From Polynucleobacter asymbioticus QLW-P1DMWA-1 (lineage in GTDB: Bacteria; Pseudomonadota; Gammaproteobacteria; Burkholderiales; Burkholderiaceae), in NCBI RefSeq assembly GCF_000016345.1, contig NC_009379.1:62001-126000 (forward strand): 64,000 nt of DNA, written 5' to 3'. A model generated the notes under the pieces. The model was given only the letters and a program-made list of their open reading frames with translations. It did not search any database and was not told the DNA's origin. The position numbers and the translations under genes are program-made. Positions 10,272 through 21,595 of the stretch are shown piece after piece (the stretch's first letter is position 1; each line of letters begins with the position of its first letter).

Positions 10272-10679
10272 ATGGCAAAACAACAATCCGCTTCCGCCGC
10301 TTCACAGCGCGCTCGTAAGAAGGTTAAAAAGAACGTTGCTGACGGTATTGCACACGTTCATGCTTCTTTTAATAACACCATCATTACGATCACTGATCGT
10401 CAAGGAAATGCGCTTTCTTGGGCAACTTCTGGCGGCCAGGGCTTCAAGGGCTCACGTAAATCAACACCTTTTGCTGCTCAGGTAGCTGCGGAAGTTGCTG
10501 GTAAAGCTGCCGTTGAATGCGGTATTAAGAACTTGGAAGTTCAGATCAAAGGCCCAGGCCCAGGTCGTGAATCAGCAGTTCGTGCATTGAACTCATTGGG
10601 CATCAAGATCACTGAGATTCAAGACGTAACTCCAGTTCCACACAATGGTTGCCGTCCTCCTAAGCGTCGTCGTATCTAA
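10272..10679 (+). CDS. rpsK: 30S ribosomal protein S11
   Basis: S11 (135 residues) forms part of the mRNA exit and platform. The core shows [20 protein letters not shown], and the C-terminal signature is [14 protein letters not shown] 118-base gap with RNA-like hairpins separates it from rpsD. Confidence 0.98.
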   Translation: MAKQQSASAASQRARKKVKKNVADGIAHVHASFNNTIITITDRQGNALSWATSGGQGFKGSRKSTPFAAQVAAEVAGKAAVECGIKNLEVQIKGPGPGRESAVRALNSLGIKITEIQDVTPVPHNGCRPPKRRRI

Positions 10680-10731
10680 GCTTGGAAGTTGGCAGTACAA
10701 CAGTTTTAGTAGTTTTTTATTAAAGCCCACT

Positions 10732-10779
10732 GTTCGCCTGATTTAAAGGGCGAACTCACCGTCGGTCGCAAGACTGCGG
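10732..10779 (+). ncRNA. Candidate structured 5' leader of rpsD (two hairpins)
   Basis: Two stems lie immediately before the rpsD ribosome binding site. Hairpin 1 pairs GTTCGCC (10732-10738) with GGCGAAC (10749-10755). Hairpin 2 pairs CCG-CGGTC (10759-10767, with a single bulged T at 10762) with GACTG-CGG (10772-10779). It closes a GCAA tetraloop of the GNRA class at 10768-10771. The Shine-Dalgarno AAAGGA (10785-10790) begins six bases later. S4, the product of rpsD, is a known autoregulator that binds structured leaders in other phyla. An S4-responsive leader is an inference from position and structure only. Confidence 0.45.
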
Positions 10780-10797
10780 CAAAGAAAGGAAAGCATC

Positions 10798-11421
10798 GTG
10801 GCACGTTACTTAGGGCCTAAGGCCAAATTAGCACGTCGGGAAGGTACCGACTTATTTTTAAAGAGCGCACGTCGCGCCCTGTCAGACAAGTGCAAGTTAG
10901 ATACTAAGCCTGGTCAACATGGCCGTACATCTGGCTCAAGAACATCTGATTACGGTAATCAATTGCGTGAAAAGCAAAAGGTTAAGCGTATCTATGGCGT
11001 ATTAGAGCGTCAATTCCGTCGTTACTTCGCAGAAGCTGAGCGTCGTAAGGGCAATACTGGTGAAACATTGCTCCAGTTGCTAGAGTCACGTTTAGACAAT
11101 GTGGTTTATCGCATGGGCTTTGGTTCAACACGCGCTGAAGCACGTCAGTTGGTTTCTCACTGTGCAATTTTGCTCAATGGTAGCCCTGTCAATATCCCAT
11201 CTATTCAGGTTAAACCGGGTGATGTAGTTGCTATTCGTGAAAAAGCGAAGAAGCAAGCGCGTATCACTGAATCACTCAACTTGGTTGGACAAATGGCAGC
11301 TGTTACTTGGGTTTCAGTTGACGCAGCTAAGCTCGAGGGAACATTTAAGCAAGTGCCTGACCGCGAAGATATTAGCGGTGAAATTAATGAAAGTTTGATC
11401 GTCGAATTGTATTCACGCTAA
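10798..11421 (+). CDS. rpsD: 30S ribosomal protein S4
   Basis: S4 (207 residues, GTG start) nucleates 30S assembly and is the alpha-operon translational repressor in E. coli. It has [18 protein letters not shown], then an S4 RNA-binding domain ([14 protein letters not shown] to [12 protein letters not shown], about residues 95-155). No N-terminal zinc cluster is present. AAAGGA with seven-base spacing supports the GTG. It is preceded by the hairpin leader described at 10732-10779. Confidence 0.97.
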   Translation: MARYLGPKAKLARREGTDLFLKSARRALSDKCKLDTKPGQHGRTSGSRTSDYGNQLREKQKVKRIYGVLERQFRRYFAEAERRKGNTGETLLQLLESRLDNVVYRMGFGSTRAEARQLVSHCAILLNGSPVNIPSIQVKPGDVVAIREKAKKQARITESLNLVGQMAAVTWVSVDAAKLEGTFKQVPDREDISGEINESLIVELYSR

Positions 11422-11444
11422 TTAGGCACTCTCAAGGAAAAAAT

Positions 11445-12425
11445 ATGCAAACAAATTTGCTCAAGCCAAAGATTATTTCTGTTGAAGCGCTTACCGCCAA
11501 CCAAGCTAAGGTTGTTATGGAGCCGTTCGAGCGTGGCTATGGCCACACACTCGGAAATGCATTACGTCGCGTACTCTTGTCCTCAATGGTTGGTTATGCG
11601 CCAACTGAAGTTGCTATTGCTGGAGTTGTTCATGAGTACTCCACTTTGGACGGCGTTCAAGAGGACGTAGTTAACCTCTTATTGAACCTCAAAGGTATCG
11701 TATTTAAGTTGCAATCACGCGATGAAGTTACTATCAATTTGCGTAAAGAAGGCCCAGGCGTTGTTACAGCAAAAGATATCGACTTGCCACATGATGTAGA
11801 AATCATGAATCCTGATCATGTAATCGCCCATTTGTCAGCTGGTGGCAAATTGGATATGCAGATCAAGGTTGAAAAAGGCCGCGGCTATGTTCCAGGTAAC
11901 GTACGTCAATACAACGACGAAACTACTAAAATTATTGGCCGCATCGTTTTAGATGCATCATTTAGCCCGGTTAGCCGTGTTAGCTATGCTGTTGAATCTG
12001 CCCGTGTTGAGCAACGTACCGACCTCGATCGTTTAGTAATGACTATCGAAACAAACGGTGTGTTGTCTCCTGAAGAAGCAATTCGTCAAGCAGCTAGTAT
12101 TTTGGTTGATCAATTAGTAGTATTCGCAGCTCTTGAGAGCAGCGAAGTTTCTGGCGATCTCGCACCAAGCCGCTCTTCAATGGTTGATCCAATGTTGATG
12201 CGTCCGGTTGATGATCTCGAGCTCACAGTTCGCTCTGCAAACTGCTTGAAGGCTGAGAACATTTACTACATCGGTGACTTGATTCAACGTACTGAGAATG
12301 AATTGTTGAAGACGCCTAATCTAGGTCGCAAGTCTTTGAATGAAATCAAAGATGTATTAGCGGCTCGTGGCTTAAGTCTTGGCATGAAACTCGAAAGCTG
12401 GCCTCCAGCTAACCTCGAGAAATAA
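11445..12425 (+). CDS. rpoA: RNA polymerase subunit alpha
   Basis: The alpha subunit (326 residues) dimerises to nucleate RNA polymerase assembly. The N-terminal domain carries [20 protein letters not shown]. The C-terminal domain (about 253-310) shows the [17 protein letters not shown] and [13 protein letters not shown] helices that contact UP elements and activators. It lies between rpsD and rplQ, so it is expressed with ribosomal proteins. Confidence 0.98.
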   Translation: MQTNLLKPKIISVEALTANQAKVVMEPFERGYGHTLGNALRRVLLSSMVGYAPTEVAIAGVVHEYSTLDGVQEDVVNLLLNLKGIVFKLQSRDEVTINLRKEGPGVVTAKDIDLPHDVEIMNPDHVIAHLSAGGKLDMQIKVEKGRGYVPGNVRQYNDETTKIIGRIVLDASFSPVSRVSYAVESARVEQRTDLDRLVMTIETNGVLSPEEAIRQAASILVDQLVVFAALESSEVSGDLAPSRSSMVDPMLMRPVDDLELTVRSANCLKAENIYYIGDLIQRTENELLKTPNLGRKSLNEIKDVLAARGLSLGMKLESWPPANLEK

Positions 12426-12441
12426 TTAGAAAGGAAGCATC

Positions 12442-12831
12442 ATGCGTCACGGAAACGGCTTACGCAAACTAAACAGAACTTCATCACATCGCTTGGCGAT
12501 GCTGCGCAACATGTCTAATTCTCTTTTGGAGCACGAAGTCATTAAAACGACTTTGCCAAAAGCAAAAGAATTGCGCATGGTTGTTGAGCCTTTGATTACC
12601 TTAGGTAAAAAAGATAACTTAGCAAATCGTCGCCTAGCATTCAATCGCACACGTGATCGCGATATCGTGACCAAGCTCTTTACAGAACTCGGCCCACGTT
12701 ATGCAACACGTCCAGGGGGCTACCTTCGTATTTTGAAGTTTGGCTTCCGTCATGGAGACAATGCGCCAATGGCTTTGGTTGAGTTGGTTGATCGTCCAGA
12801 AGTTGAAGAAACAGCAGTTGTAGCTGAATAG
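12442..12831 (+). CDS. rplQ: 50S ribosomal protein L17
   Basis: L17 (129 residues) starts [17 protein letters not shown], the family signature, and contains [22 protein letters not shown] short acidic tail extends past the usual core. It is the last gene of the ribosomal cluster and is followed by a clear terminator. Confidence 0.97.
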   Translation: MRHGNGLRKLNRTSSHRLAMLRNMSNSLLEHEVIKTTLPKAKELRMVVEPLITLGKKDNLANRRLAFNRTRDRDIVTKLFTELGPRYATRPGGYLRILKFGFRHGDNAPMALVELVDRPEVEETAVVAE

Positions 12832-12853
12832 GCTTAAATCTCGCAGTTACGGT

Positions 12854-12883
12854 AAAAAGCTAGGCTTCGGTCTGGCTTTTTTC
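12854..12883 (+). terminator. Rho-independent terminator after rplQ
   Basis: AAAAGCTAG pairs with CTGGCTTTT (one G-T pair) around the stable loop GCTTCGGT, followed by a T run. It closes the ribosomal protein supercluster 20 bases after the rplQ stop. Confidence 0.85.
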
Positions 12884-12906
12884 ATTTATCAGGTTATAAA
12901 TACAGA

Positions 12907-13257
12907 ATGCCCCAAACCCCTCAAGACAATTTAGATGCCATGCTGCTGGTGATTACAAGCCTGCCTAGTGTGGACACGGCTAAAGCACTGGCCAAGGATT
13001 TAATTGAGTCCCGCCTGGCTGCATGTGTGCAGCTACAGGAGGGTATTCAGTCTCTGTACCGCTGGGAAGGCAAAATTTGCGAAGCGCAAGAGGTTCTTTT
13101 GTCCGCTAAAACGATGGCGACCAAATGGGCTGAAATCTCCGCTTTTATTCAAGATAAGCATCCATACGAACTACCTGAGATCCTGGCTTTTTCCCCAGAG
13201 CAGTATGAATATCAGTACGGCAAATGGGCGAAGTCTGAGGTAAATTCGAAGTCATGA
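12907..13257 (+). CDS. cutA: CutA1-family divalent-ion tolerance protein
   Basis: This is a 116-residue CutA1-type trimeric cytosolic protein, linked genetically to copper and other divalent-cation tolerance; its biochemical role is not settled. Family features are LLVITSLPSVDTAKALAK, LAACVQL, SLYRWEGKI and HPYELPEILAF. Its TGA overlaps the dsbD start (ATGA at 13254-13257), the same cutA-dsbD pairing seen in E. coli. This links it to envelope redox or metal homeostasis. Confidence 0.93.
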   Translation: MPQTPQDNLDAMLLVITSLPSVDTAKALAKDLIESRLAACVQLQEGIQSLYRWEGKICEAQEVLLSAKTMATKWAEISAFIQDKHPYELPEILAFSPEQYEYQYGKWAKSEVNSKS

Positions 13258-14930
13258 GAATGCAATCCTTTTTAAAAACTGCTATCGCATTACTTCTGCT
13301 GTTCGCAGCCCAAGTATTTGCTGCAACTGATTTCCTGCCACCCGAAAAAGCTTTTAAGGCTGAAGCAACTTGGCTTGAAAATTCCAATCAAATTGAAATC
13401 GAGTTCTTACCCAGCAAGGGCTATTACATTTATCAAGAATCCCTGAAATTCCAGGCGGGGACTGATGTGGGCAAATTGTCCAGTGTGAAGCCATCCTTAC
13501 CCGCAGGCATCGAAAAGTTTGACGAAACTTTTCAGAAAAAATTACAAATCTATAAGCAGCCATTTCTTGTTTCATTGGAGATAAAGCCCATTGCTGGTAA
13601 GCCTGTTCTTGTTGAAGTGACTTTACAAGGCTGTGCAGAAGCTGGTATCTGCTATCCGCCAATGACCTTGAAGTTCTTGCTGGCAGGACCAGGAGTAAAG
13701 GCTGCACCCATTCCTGATGCGCTTGATGGCACTCAAGGAGTGGTATCTCAAGACCAAGAAGAATTTAGCCTATCCAATCTTTGGAGAGAGCGGGACAACG
13801 TTAATGCCATTGGTCGTTTTTTAGAAAACACCTCCACAACATATTTATTTCTAGCATTTTTTGTTTTGGGCCTCGCTTTAGCGTTTACACCTTGTGTTTT
13901 GCCTATGCTACCTATTTTGTCGAGTGTCATCTTTGGGGTTCAAGACGGTAAAGCAGTTTCTAGGGCTCGTGCAAGCCTATTGGCGCTCTCTTACGTGTTG
14001 GGTATGGCATTGGTATACGCCTTAGCGGGCGTCTTGATGGCAGCCTTAGGAGGCAGCGTTCAAAGGGCGCTACAAAGCCCCCTTGCTTTAGGCGCATTCG
14101 CTTTACTGTTGTTGGCCCTCTCGGGCAGCTTATTTGGTCTCTATGACTTACGTTTGCCCCAGTCTTGGCATCATCATGTGGATAGGCTGGCTGGGCGTCA
14201 TCAAGGGGGAAGCGTCTTCGGGGCATTTGCTTTAGGGGGGATCTCTACCTTGGTAGCAAGCCCCTGCATTACCGCCCCCTTGGCAGGAGTCCTCGCTTTT
14301 ATTGCACAAACAGGCTCCATGAGTTTAGGTGCAGGCTTACTCTTTGTGATGGCGCTTGGTATGGGCTTACCACTTCTTTTCATCGCCATAGAGGCGCGAA
14401 TCTTAATACCATCGACTGGAATTTGGATGGTGTGGTTACAGCGAACTTTAGGGGTGCTATTGGTCGCAACAGCCGCCTGGATTGCTTCACCTTTGATGCA
14501 GAAAAACACTGGCATTGATGCGGTGAGCGTTGTCAATGGGCAAAAAGAACGTCACGTCGGAGAACTTTCTTTTGCGGTAATTTATTCACCAGCAGAGTTA
14601 GATGTGCAATTGAATAAGGCAAAACAAGAGAACAAATTAGTCTTGTTAGATTTTTATGCGGACTGGTGCATTAGTTGCAAAGAGATGGAAGTGAATACTT
14701 TTACAAATGCAGAGGTCAGCAAGGAATTAAAGCAATTTGTTTTGTTGCAGGCGGATGTCACAGCAAACAGCCCGGAGAATCAAGCGCTTCTCAAGCGCTA
14801 TGGGCTTTATGGACCCCCTGGTATTTTGATTTTTACTCAAAATTCTGAGGAACTAAAAGCCCTGCGGATCATTGGTTATATGCCTCCACAGCGTTTTCTT
14901 GAGCAATTACAGAAAATAGTACGCAATTAA
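13254..14930 (+). CDS. dsbD: Thiol:disulfide interchange protein DsbD
   Basis: DsbD (558 residues) carries electrons from cytoplasmic thioredoxin across the inner membrane to periplasmic DsbC, DsbG and cytochrome-maturation factors. It begins with a signal peptide (residues 1-24, ending VFA). A periplasmic alpha domain with paired Cys in GCAEAGICYPP follows. Next come about eight membrane segments containing the redox Cys of FTPCVLPML and ASPCITAPL. The C-terminal gamma thioredoxin domain has the CISC pair at C472/C475. Start ATG 13254 overlaps the cutA stop; a second in-frame ATG lies two codons on. Confidence 0.95.
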   Translation: MRMQSFLKTAIALLLLFAAQVFAATDFLPPEKAFKAEATWLENSNQIEIEFLPSKGYYIYQESLKFQAGTDVGKLSSVKPSLPAGIEKFDETFQKKLQIYKQPFLVSLEIKPIAGKPVLVEVTLQGCAEAGICYPPMTLKFLLAGPGVKAAPIPDALDGTQGVVSQDQEEFSLSNLWRERDNVNAIGRFLENTSTTYLFLAFFVLGLALAFTPCVLPMLPILSSVIFGVQDGKAVSRARASLLALSYVLGMALVYALAGVLMAALGGSVQRALQSPLALGAFALLLLALSGSLFGLYDLRLPQSWHHHVDRLAGRHQGGSVFGAFALGGISTLVASPCITAPLAGVLAFIAQTGSMSLGAGLLFVMALGMGLPLLFIAIEARILIPSTGIWMVWLQRTLGVLLVATAAWIASPLMQKNTGIDAVSVVNGQKERHVGELSFAVIYSPAELDVQLNKAKQENKLVLLDFYADWCISCKEMEVNTFTNAEVSKELKQFVLLQADVTANSPENQALLKRYGLYGPPGILIFTQNSEELKALRIIGYMPPQRFLEQLQKIVRN

Positions 14931-14934
14931 ATCG

Positions 14935-17086
<2,152 letters not shown>

Positions 17087-17201
17087 GTCCAGAAGCTATT
17101 GTAAAATCACGCAAAATCATGAAATATCTCATGGTGTTGGGTAAAAAGGTTGTAAATGCAGGGCCCAAACACTTTTAGGAATTTTTGCCAAGGTAAACAT
17201 A

Positions 17202-17942
17202 ATGCGTCAAACCTCCCAAATCTCCAAATTCACTAGCTTGCGTGCTGGTTTTGCAGCGATCTCTATTTTCGCTCTCACTAGCATTTCTGGTCTAGCTATC
17301 GCCAATGATGCGCCTGCTGCTGCACCAGCTGCAGAGGCTCCAGCAGCAGAGGCCAAGCCAGTCGTACCGGGCAAGCCAAAGGCTGATCCTGCCGCTGGTG
17401 AAGCCTTATATTCTGCGGGTGATGCAACTCGTGGCGTGACCGCTTGTATTACTTGCCATGGACCTAAAGGTCAAAGTGCAGTAGGTACATGGCCTAAGCT
17501 TTCTGCGCAGCATGCTGCTTACATCACTAAGCAATTGAAAAATTTCAAAGAAGGTACGCGCGCTAATGCAGTGATGATGGGTATGGCTGCCACTTTGACT
17601 GAACAAGACATGATCAATATTTCATCTTTCTTGGTAAAGCAACCAGCTTCACAAGGAGTGGCTCAAAACAAAGACACTATTGAGCTGGGTCAAAGTATTT
17701 ATCGTGGTGGTATTGCCTCTAAAGCTGTTCCGGCTTGCGCGGCTTGCCATAGTCCTAATGGTGCTGGCCTTCCTTCGCAATATCCACGCTTAGGCGGTCA
17801 GTGGGCTGACTACACCTATGCACAGTTAGTAGCATTTAGTAATGGCACTCGCAAGAACGGCCCAATGATGACTACGATTGCTGGCAAGATGTCAGATGCA
17901 GAAATGAAAGCAGTTTCTGACTATATCGCCGGATTGCATTAA
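17202..17942 (+). CDS. Diheme cytochrome c4-type protein
   Basis: This periplasmic cytochrome (246 residues) has two class-I c domains. Haem-binding CxxCH motifs are C82-C85-H86 (CITCH) and C179-C182-H183 (CAACH), each followed by a Met ligand region (MMGMA and GPMMTT). Residues 1-35 are a signal peptide, followed by an Ala/Pro-rich linker (about 37-60). Cytochrome c4 commonly passes electrons from the bc1 complex to terminal oxidases; petABC lies elsewhere in this window. Monocistronic, with a strong terminator. Confidence 0.92.
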   Translation: MRQTSQISKFTSLRAGFAAISIFALTSISGLAIANDAPAAAPAAEAPAAEAKPVVPGKPKADPAAGEALYSAGDATRGVTACITCHGPKGQSAVGTWPKLSAQHAAYITKQLKNFKEGTRANAVMMGMAATLTEQDMINISSFLVKQPASQGVAQNKDTIELGQSIYRGGIASKAVPACAACHSPNGAGLPSQYPRLGGQWADYTYAQLVAFSNGTRKNGPMMTTIAGKMSDAEMKAVSDYIAGLH

Positions 17943-17960
17943 GAATTAATTCTAGTTTTC

Positions 17961-17997
17961 AAATAAAAACCCCGCCTATGTAGCGGGGTTTTTATTT
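17961..17997. terminator. Bidirectional rho-independent terminator
   Basis: A perfect 15-base stem (AAATAAAAACCCCGC with GCGGGGTTTTTATTT) encloses the loop CTATGTA, with A and T tracts on both sides. It lies between the convergent cytochrome c4 gene and lysA and should terminate both. Confidence 0.93.
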
Positions 17998-18033
17998 GTC
18001 TAAAACCTTGAAACGTTGCTAAGAAGTTTTGAT

Positions 18034-19332
18034 TTACTTAGGCAAAACTGCTTCACTAGCAAATAGATCGGAAGTGTTTTCACGTGCACGAATGACGTAG
18101 GCATTTTTTCCGTCAACTATGATCTCCGCTGGCTTTGGGCGCGTGTTGTAATTCGATGCCATCACAAAACCATAAGCGCCAGCCGAGAGAATTGCCAGTA
18201 GATCACCTTCTTCAACAGCAAGGTGACGATCTCTTCCCAGCCAATCGCCTGATTCACAAACAGGCCCCACAACGTCGTAGGTTAAGGCTTTTGCTTGCTT
18301 GGCTTGTACTGGAACAATGCCGTGGTGGGCCTCGTAAAGCGCTGGACGCATCAATTCCGTCATTGCAGCATCAACAATGCAAAAGTTTTTTTCAGCACCA
18401 GGTTTAAGGTATTCCACAGTGGTGAGAAGCACGCCAGCATTTCCTACTAAGGAACGGCCTGGTTCTAGCACAACGTCAAGATGGCCAAACCCCCGTTCAG
18501 CAACGCGATTTAATAAGGTATCCGTAAAGTCAGTGATATCAGGCGGAGTTTCATCGCTATAAGAAATGCCGAGACCACCACCCAAATCGAGGTGATGAAT
18601 AACGATGCCCTCTTTCTTAAGCTGAGCAACTAGGTCTAATACTTTATCGAGCGCATCTAAGTAAGGCGCTGTCGTGGTAATTTGTGAGCCGATATGACAA
18701 TCAATCCCAACCACATCAATTTGAGCAAGTTGCGATGCCTCACGATAAGTCTTGAGTACTTCGTGATAGGCAATACCAAATTTATTACCCTTTAAGCCTG
18801 TGGAAATATAGGGGTGGGTCTGCGCATCAACATCGGGATTAACACGTAATGAAATGGGCGCACGCAGTCCAAGTTCAGTGGCAACGCGATTAATTTTATG
18901 GAGTTCAGCAATCGACTCCACGTTGATGCATTTGACTCCAGCCTTCAGGGCTTCAGCAATTTCTTTGGCAGATTTTCCAACGCCAGCGAACACTAAACTT
19001 TTTGGATCAGCCCCAATAGCTAATGCTCTTGCTAACTCACCACCGCTAACCAAATCAAAGCCTGCCCCGAGTTCTTTAAAACAATTAATTACTGCTAAGT
19101 TGCTATTGGCTTTCATTGCGTAATGAATCCTCGCGCGACGTTTACCTTGTTTATCAACGCATGCTTTGTCATACGCTTGATAGGCTTTACTTAAAGCGCT
19201 TTTGCTATATACATAAAGTGGAGTGCCAAACTCTCTGGCTAAATCTGCTAGCGCAATATCCTCGGCGTACCAATTGCCGTTACGCTCACTAAAGCCAGTT
19301 AGCGAAGGGAGTGGAATTGCTTTACTTATCAT
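18034..19332 (-). CDS. lysA: Diaminopimelate decarboxylase
   Basis: LysA (432 residues) is a PLP enzyme converting meso-diaminopimelate to L-lysine. The Schiff-base Lys is in HYAMKANSN, and other PLP or substrate segments are DCHIGSQI, LDLGGGLGI, EPGRSLVG and PVCESGDWLGRDR, with a C-terminal GAYGFVMASNYN. Its start overlaps the 3' end of lptM by four bases, so the two are translationally coupled. Confidence 0.97.
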   Translation of the reverse strand: MISKAIPLPSLTGFSERNGNWYAEDIALADLAREFGTPLYVYSKSALSKAYQAYDKACVDKQGKRRARIHYAMKANSNLAVINCFKELGAGFDLVSGGELARALAIGADPKSLVFAGVGKSAKEIAEALKAGVKCINVESIAELHKINRVATELGLRAPISLRVNPDVDAQTHPYISTGLKGNKFGIAYHEVLKTYREASQLAQIDVVGIDCHIGSQITTTAPYLDALDKVLDLVAQLKKEGIVIHHLDLGGGLGISYSDETPPDITDFTDTLLNRVAERGFGHLDVVLEPGRSLVGNAGVLLTTVEYLKPGAEKNFCIVDAAMTELMRPALYEAHHGIVPVQAKQAKALTYDVVGPVCESGDWLGRDRHLAVEEGDLLAILSAGAYGFVMASNYNTRPKPAEIIVDGKNAYVIRARENTSDLFASEAVLPK

Positions 19333-19523
19333 TGCTTTGCCGATGAGGGGTTGCTGGTTGGAGCAGGTGATTGGGGCGGATAGAGCTTGCCTTTAGGTTC
19401 CGGCTCATTTGGAGGCGGCGGAACAGCTGGCACATTTGGCATATATAGCGGTCCTCTAACCCCACACCCCACAAGGGATATTAGGAGGCCAATACTGAGG
19501 GCTTTAGTAAGAGTCGCTATCAT
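19329..19523 (-). CDS. lptM: LptM (YifL-type) outer-membrane lipoprotein
   Basis: This is a 64-residue lipoprotein with a signal peptide and lipobox LVGC (lipidated Cys at residue 20). The family hallmark GCGVRGPLYMP follows, then a Pro-rich tail. LptM homologues assist disulfide-dependent assembly of the LPS translocon LptD/LptE. It sits between lysA and divergent cyaY, the neighbourhood that defines yifL in E. coli. Confidence 0.85.
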   Translation of the reverse strand: MIATLTKALSIGLLISLVGCGVRGPLYMPNVPAVPPPPNEPEPKGKLYPPQSPAPTSNPSSAKQ

Positions 19524-19570
19524 GAATGTCTCTAAAACGAATGATTGAATATAGCATGCAGGACTCTGTT

Positions 19571-19951
19571 ATGAATCCAAATAATTCAGCTGTAGAAACT
19601 ATTGACGATAAGCAGTTTTACCAACTAGGAAGCAATTTATTGCATTCTATTGAGGTGGCTCTAGAGTCTGCTGATGATGAGCTGGATCTTGATCTAGACG
19701 TGGAACGTCAGGGGGGTAACGTCATCAATATTCGCTTTAGAGATAAAAGCGTCATCGTGGTCAATACACAGCCCCCTCTGCATGAAATCTGGGTGGCAGC
19801 TAAGTCCGGCGGTTATCACTATCGCTGGGCCGGCACCTTGGCGCAACCTTTATGGCTAGATACTAAAACCGGCAAAGAACTTCTCAGTGATCTATCTGAG
19901 TTTGCGAGTACGCAAGCCGGACAGCCAATCAAGATTGAGTTAATGAAATAA
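19571..19951 (+). CDS. cyaY: Iron-sulfur cluster assembly protein CyaY (frataxin)
   Basis: This bacterial frataxin (126 residues from this start) binds iron and modulates IscS. Its acidic first helix (EVALESADDELDLDLDVE) and the sheet with NIRFRDKSVIVVNTQPPLHEIWVAAKSGGYHYRW match the family. The frame has earlier ATGs at 19526, 19541 and 19556, but homologues start close to the DDKQFYQL helix, so the latest ATG is preferred. With the first ATG, the coding regions of cyaY and lptM would be only two bases apart. Confidence 0.9.
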   Translation: MNPNNSAVETIDDKQFYQLGSNLLHSIEVALESADDELDLDLDVERQGGNVINIRFRDKSVIVVNTQPPLHEIWVAAKSGGYHYRWAGTLAQPLWLDTKTGKELLSDLSEFASTQAGQPIKIELMK

Positions 19952-19967
19952 ATGATTCAGACAGGGC

Positions 19968-21053
19968 TTAAGCTGCACCAGTAGCGCTCAGCGTTTCTTT
20001 GACAAGTGCGTCTGGAGCACTTTCAATTTGGGCTTTTCCTATTTTTTCAAGAATCACATAGCGAATTTGGCCGCCCTCAGTTTTTTTATCCACTTGCATG
20101 AGTTCCATGTAACGTTTCACACCAAACTTTGGGGGAACAATAGGCAGGTTCATGGAGTGAATAATCTTTGTTAGGCGTTCAACATCAGCTTTGCTAATGC
20201 GTTTAAGGCGGCACGATAAGTCTGCACCGAGCACCATGCCGCAACCAACTGCTTCACCATGTAGCCACTCGCCGTAACCCATGCCAGCTTCAATCGCGTG
20301 ACCAAAGGTATGGCCAAAGTTCAGAGTAGCGCGAATACCACCCTCTCTCTCATCTGCAGAGACAACGGCTGATTTAATTTCGCATGAACGCAATACTGCA
20401 TGCCCCATTGCGTCAGTGTCACAAGCAAGTAGCGCCTTTGCATTGGCTTCGATCCAATCTAGGAATTGGGCATCAGCGATAGCCCCATGCTTTACAACCT
20501 CTGCAAGGCCGGCTGAAAGTTCACGTGGTGGTAAGGTCTTCAGGGTGTTGAGATCGGCAATCACAGCCACGGGCTGATGAAAGGCGCCAATCATATTTTT
20601 CCCAAGGGGGTGGTTAATGCCTGTTTTACCGCCGACAGAAGAATCTACCTGAGCTAGTAGCGTGGTCGGCACCTGAATAAAGCGAATGCCGCGCATAAAG
20701 CTGGCTGCTGCAAAACCGGTCATATCCCCAATAACGCCTCCGCCTAGGGCAACCAGCATGGTTTGACGATCTGCGCCGAATTTCAATAGATCATCAAAAA
20801 TGAGCTGCAGATTTTTCCAATCCTTATATGACTCCCCATCAGGTAGCGCAATGATTCTGACGGGCTTGCCAAACTTTTCTAATGTTTTAGTAAGTCTCTC
20901 TGAGTAAAGGGGTGCGACTGTAGTATTAGTGACTATGTAGATCGAAGTCGCTTTTTCACAGGCATTAAACAGCTCAGGTTGATCGATTAAATCTGTGCCG
21001 ATATAAATCGGATAGCTACGATTACCAAGATCAACTTCAAGTGTTTTCATCAT
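19968..21053 (-). CDS. aroB: 3-dehydroquinate synthase
   Basis: AroB (361 residues) performs the second shikimate-pathway step, DAHP to 3-dehydroquinate, using NAD and a divalent metal. The NAD-binding [35 protein letters not shown] and metal-ligand GHTFGHAIE motifs are present. The first two codons are both ATG. It starts five bases after aroK, in the common aroK-aroB pair. Confidence 0.97.
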   Translation of the reverse strand: MMKTLEVDLGNRSYPIYIGTDLIDQPELFNACEKATSIYIVTNTTVAPLYSERLTKTLEKFGKPVRIIALPDGESYKDWKNLQLIFDDLLKFGADRQTMLVALGGGVIGDMTGFAAASFMRGIRFIQVPTTLLAQVDSSVGGKTGINHPLGKNMIGAFHQPVAVIADLNTLKTLPPRELSAGLAEVVKHGAIADAQFLDWIEANAKALLACDTDAMGHAVLRSCEIKSAVVSADEREGGIRATLNFGHTFGHAIEAGMGYGEWLHGEAVGCGMVLGADLSCRLKRISKADVERLTKIIHSMNLPIVPPKFGVKRYMELMQVDKKTEGGQIRYVILEKIGKAQIESAPDALVKETLSATGAA

Positions 21054-21058
21054 TGTTT

Positions 21059-21583
21059 TCAGTTAGAAAGTTCAAGCTGCATTATTAAGGTGTTGACCAG
21101 TTGATTGACGCTAGGCTTGCCTGTTTCAATAACGTGATCAGCTATTTCGCGATAGAGAGGATCGCGAATAGCGTATAAATTCTCTAAAATTTTCTTGGCA
21201 TCACCATTGCGAAGGAGGGGGCGACCTTCACCCCCCTTAGTGCGATGCCACAGTTCAAGCGGATTTGCATGCAAGTAAATGACTGTCCCACCTTCGCTGA
21301 GCGCCTGCCGATTTTCCGGTAATAGAACTGCGCCACCGCCAGTCGCTAAAATAATATTTTTTTCGTTGGTGGCCTCACGAATAGCCTGAGCCTCACGCTT
21401 GCGAAAACCTTCTTCGCCTTCCATTTCGAAGATAACGGGAATTTTTACCCCGCAACGTTCCTCGATAATATGATCGGCATCCAAAAAGCGACGCCCCAAT
21501 TTCTTTGCAAGAACCTTTCCAACGGTCGACTTACCGGCGCCCATGAGGCCGATAAGGAAGATATTGTTAGTCTGAGAGTTCAC
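21059..21583 (-). CDS. aroK: Shikimate kinase
   Basis: AroK (174 residues) phosphorylates shikimate at the 3-OH. Walker A is [12 protein letters not shown], the substrate site has DADHIIEER, and the GGGAVL and lid segments (RPLLRNGD) are intact. It lies just downstream of the secretin gene and upstream of aroB. This is the conserved pilQ-aroK-aroB order of many beta- and gammaproteobacteria. Confidence 0.97.
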   Translation of the reverse strand: MNSQTNNIFLIGLMGAGKSTVGKVLAKKLGRRFLDADHIIEERCGVKIPVIFEMEGEEGFRKREAQAIREATNEKNIILATGGGAVLLPENRQALSEGGTVIYLHANPLELWHRTKGGEGRPLLRNGDAKKILENLYAIRDPLYREIADHVIETGKPSVNQLVNTLIMQLELSN

Positions 21584-21595
21584 CTCTCGATTTTA

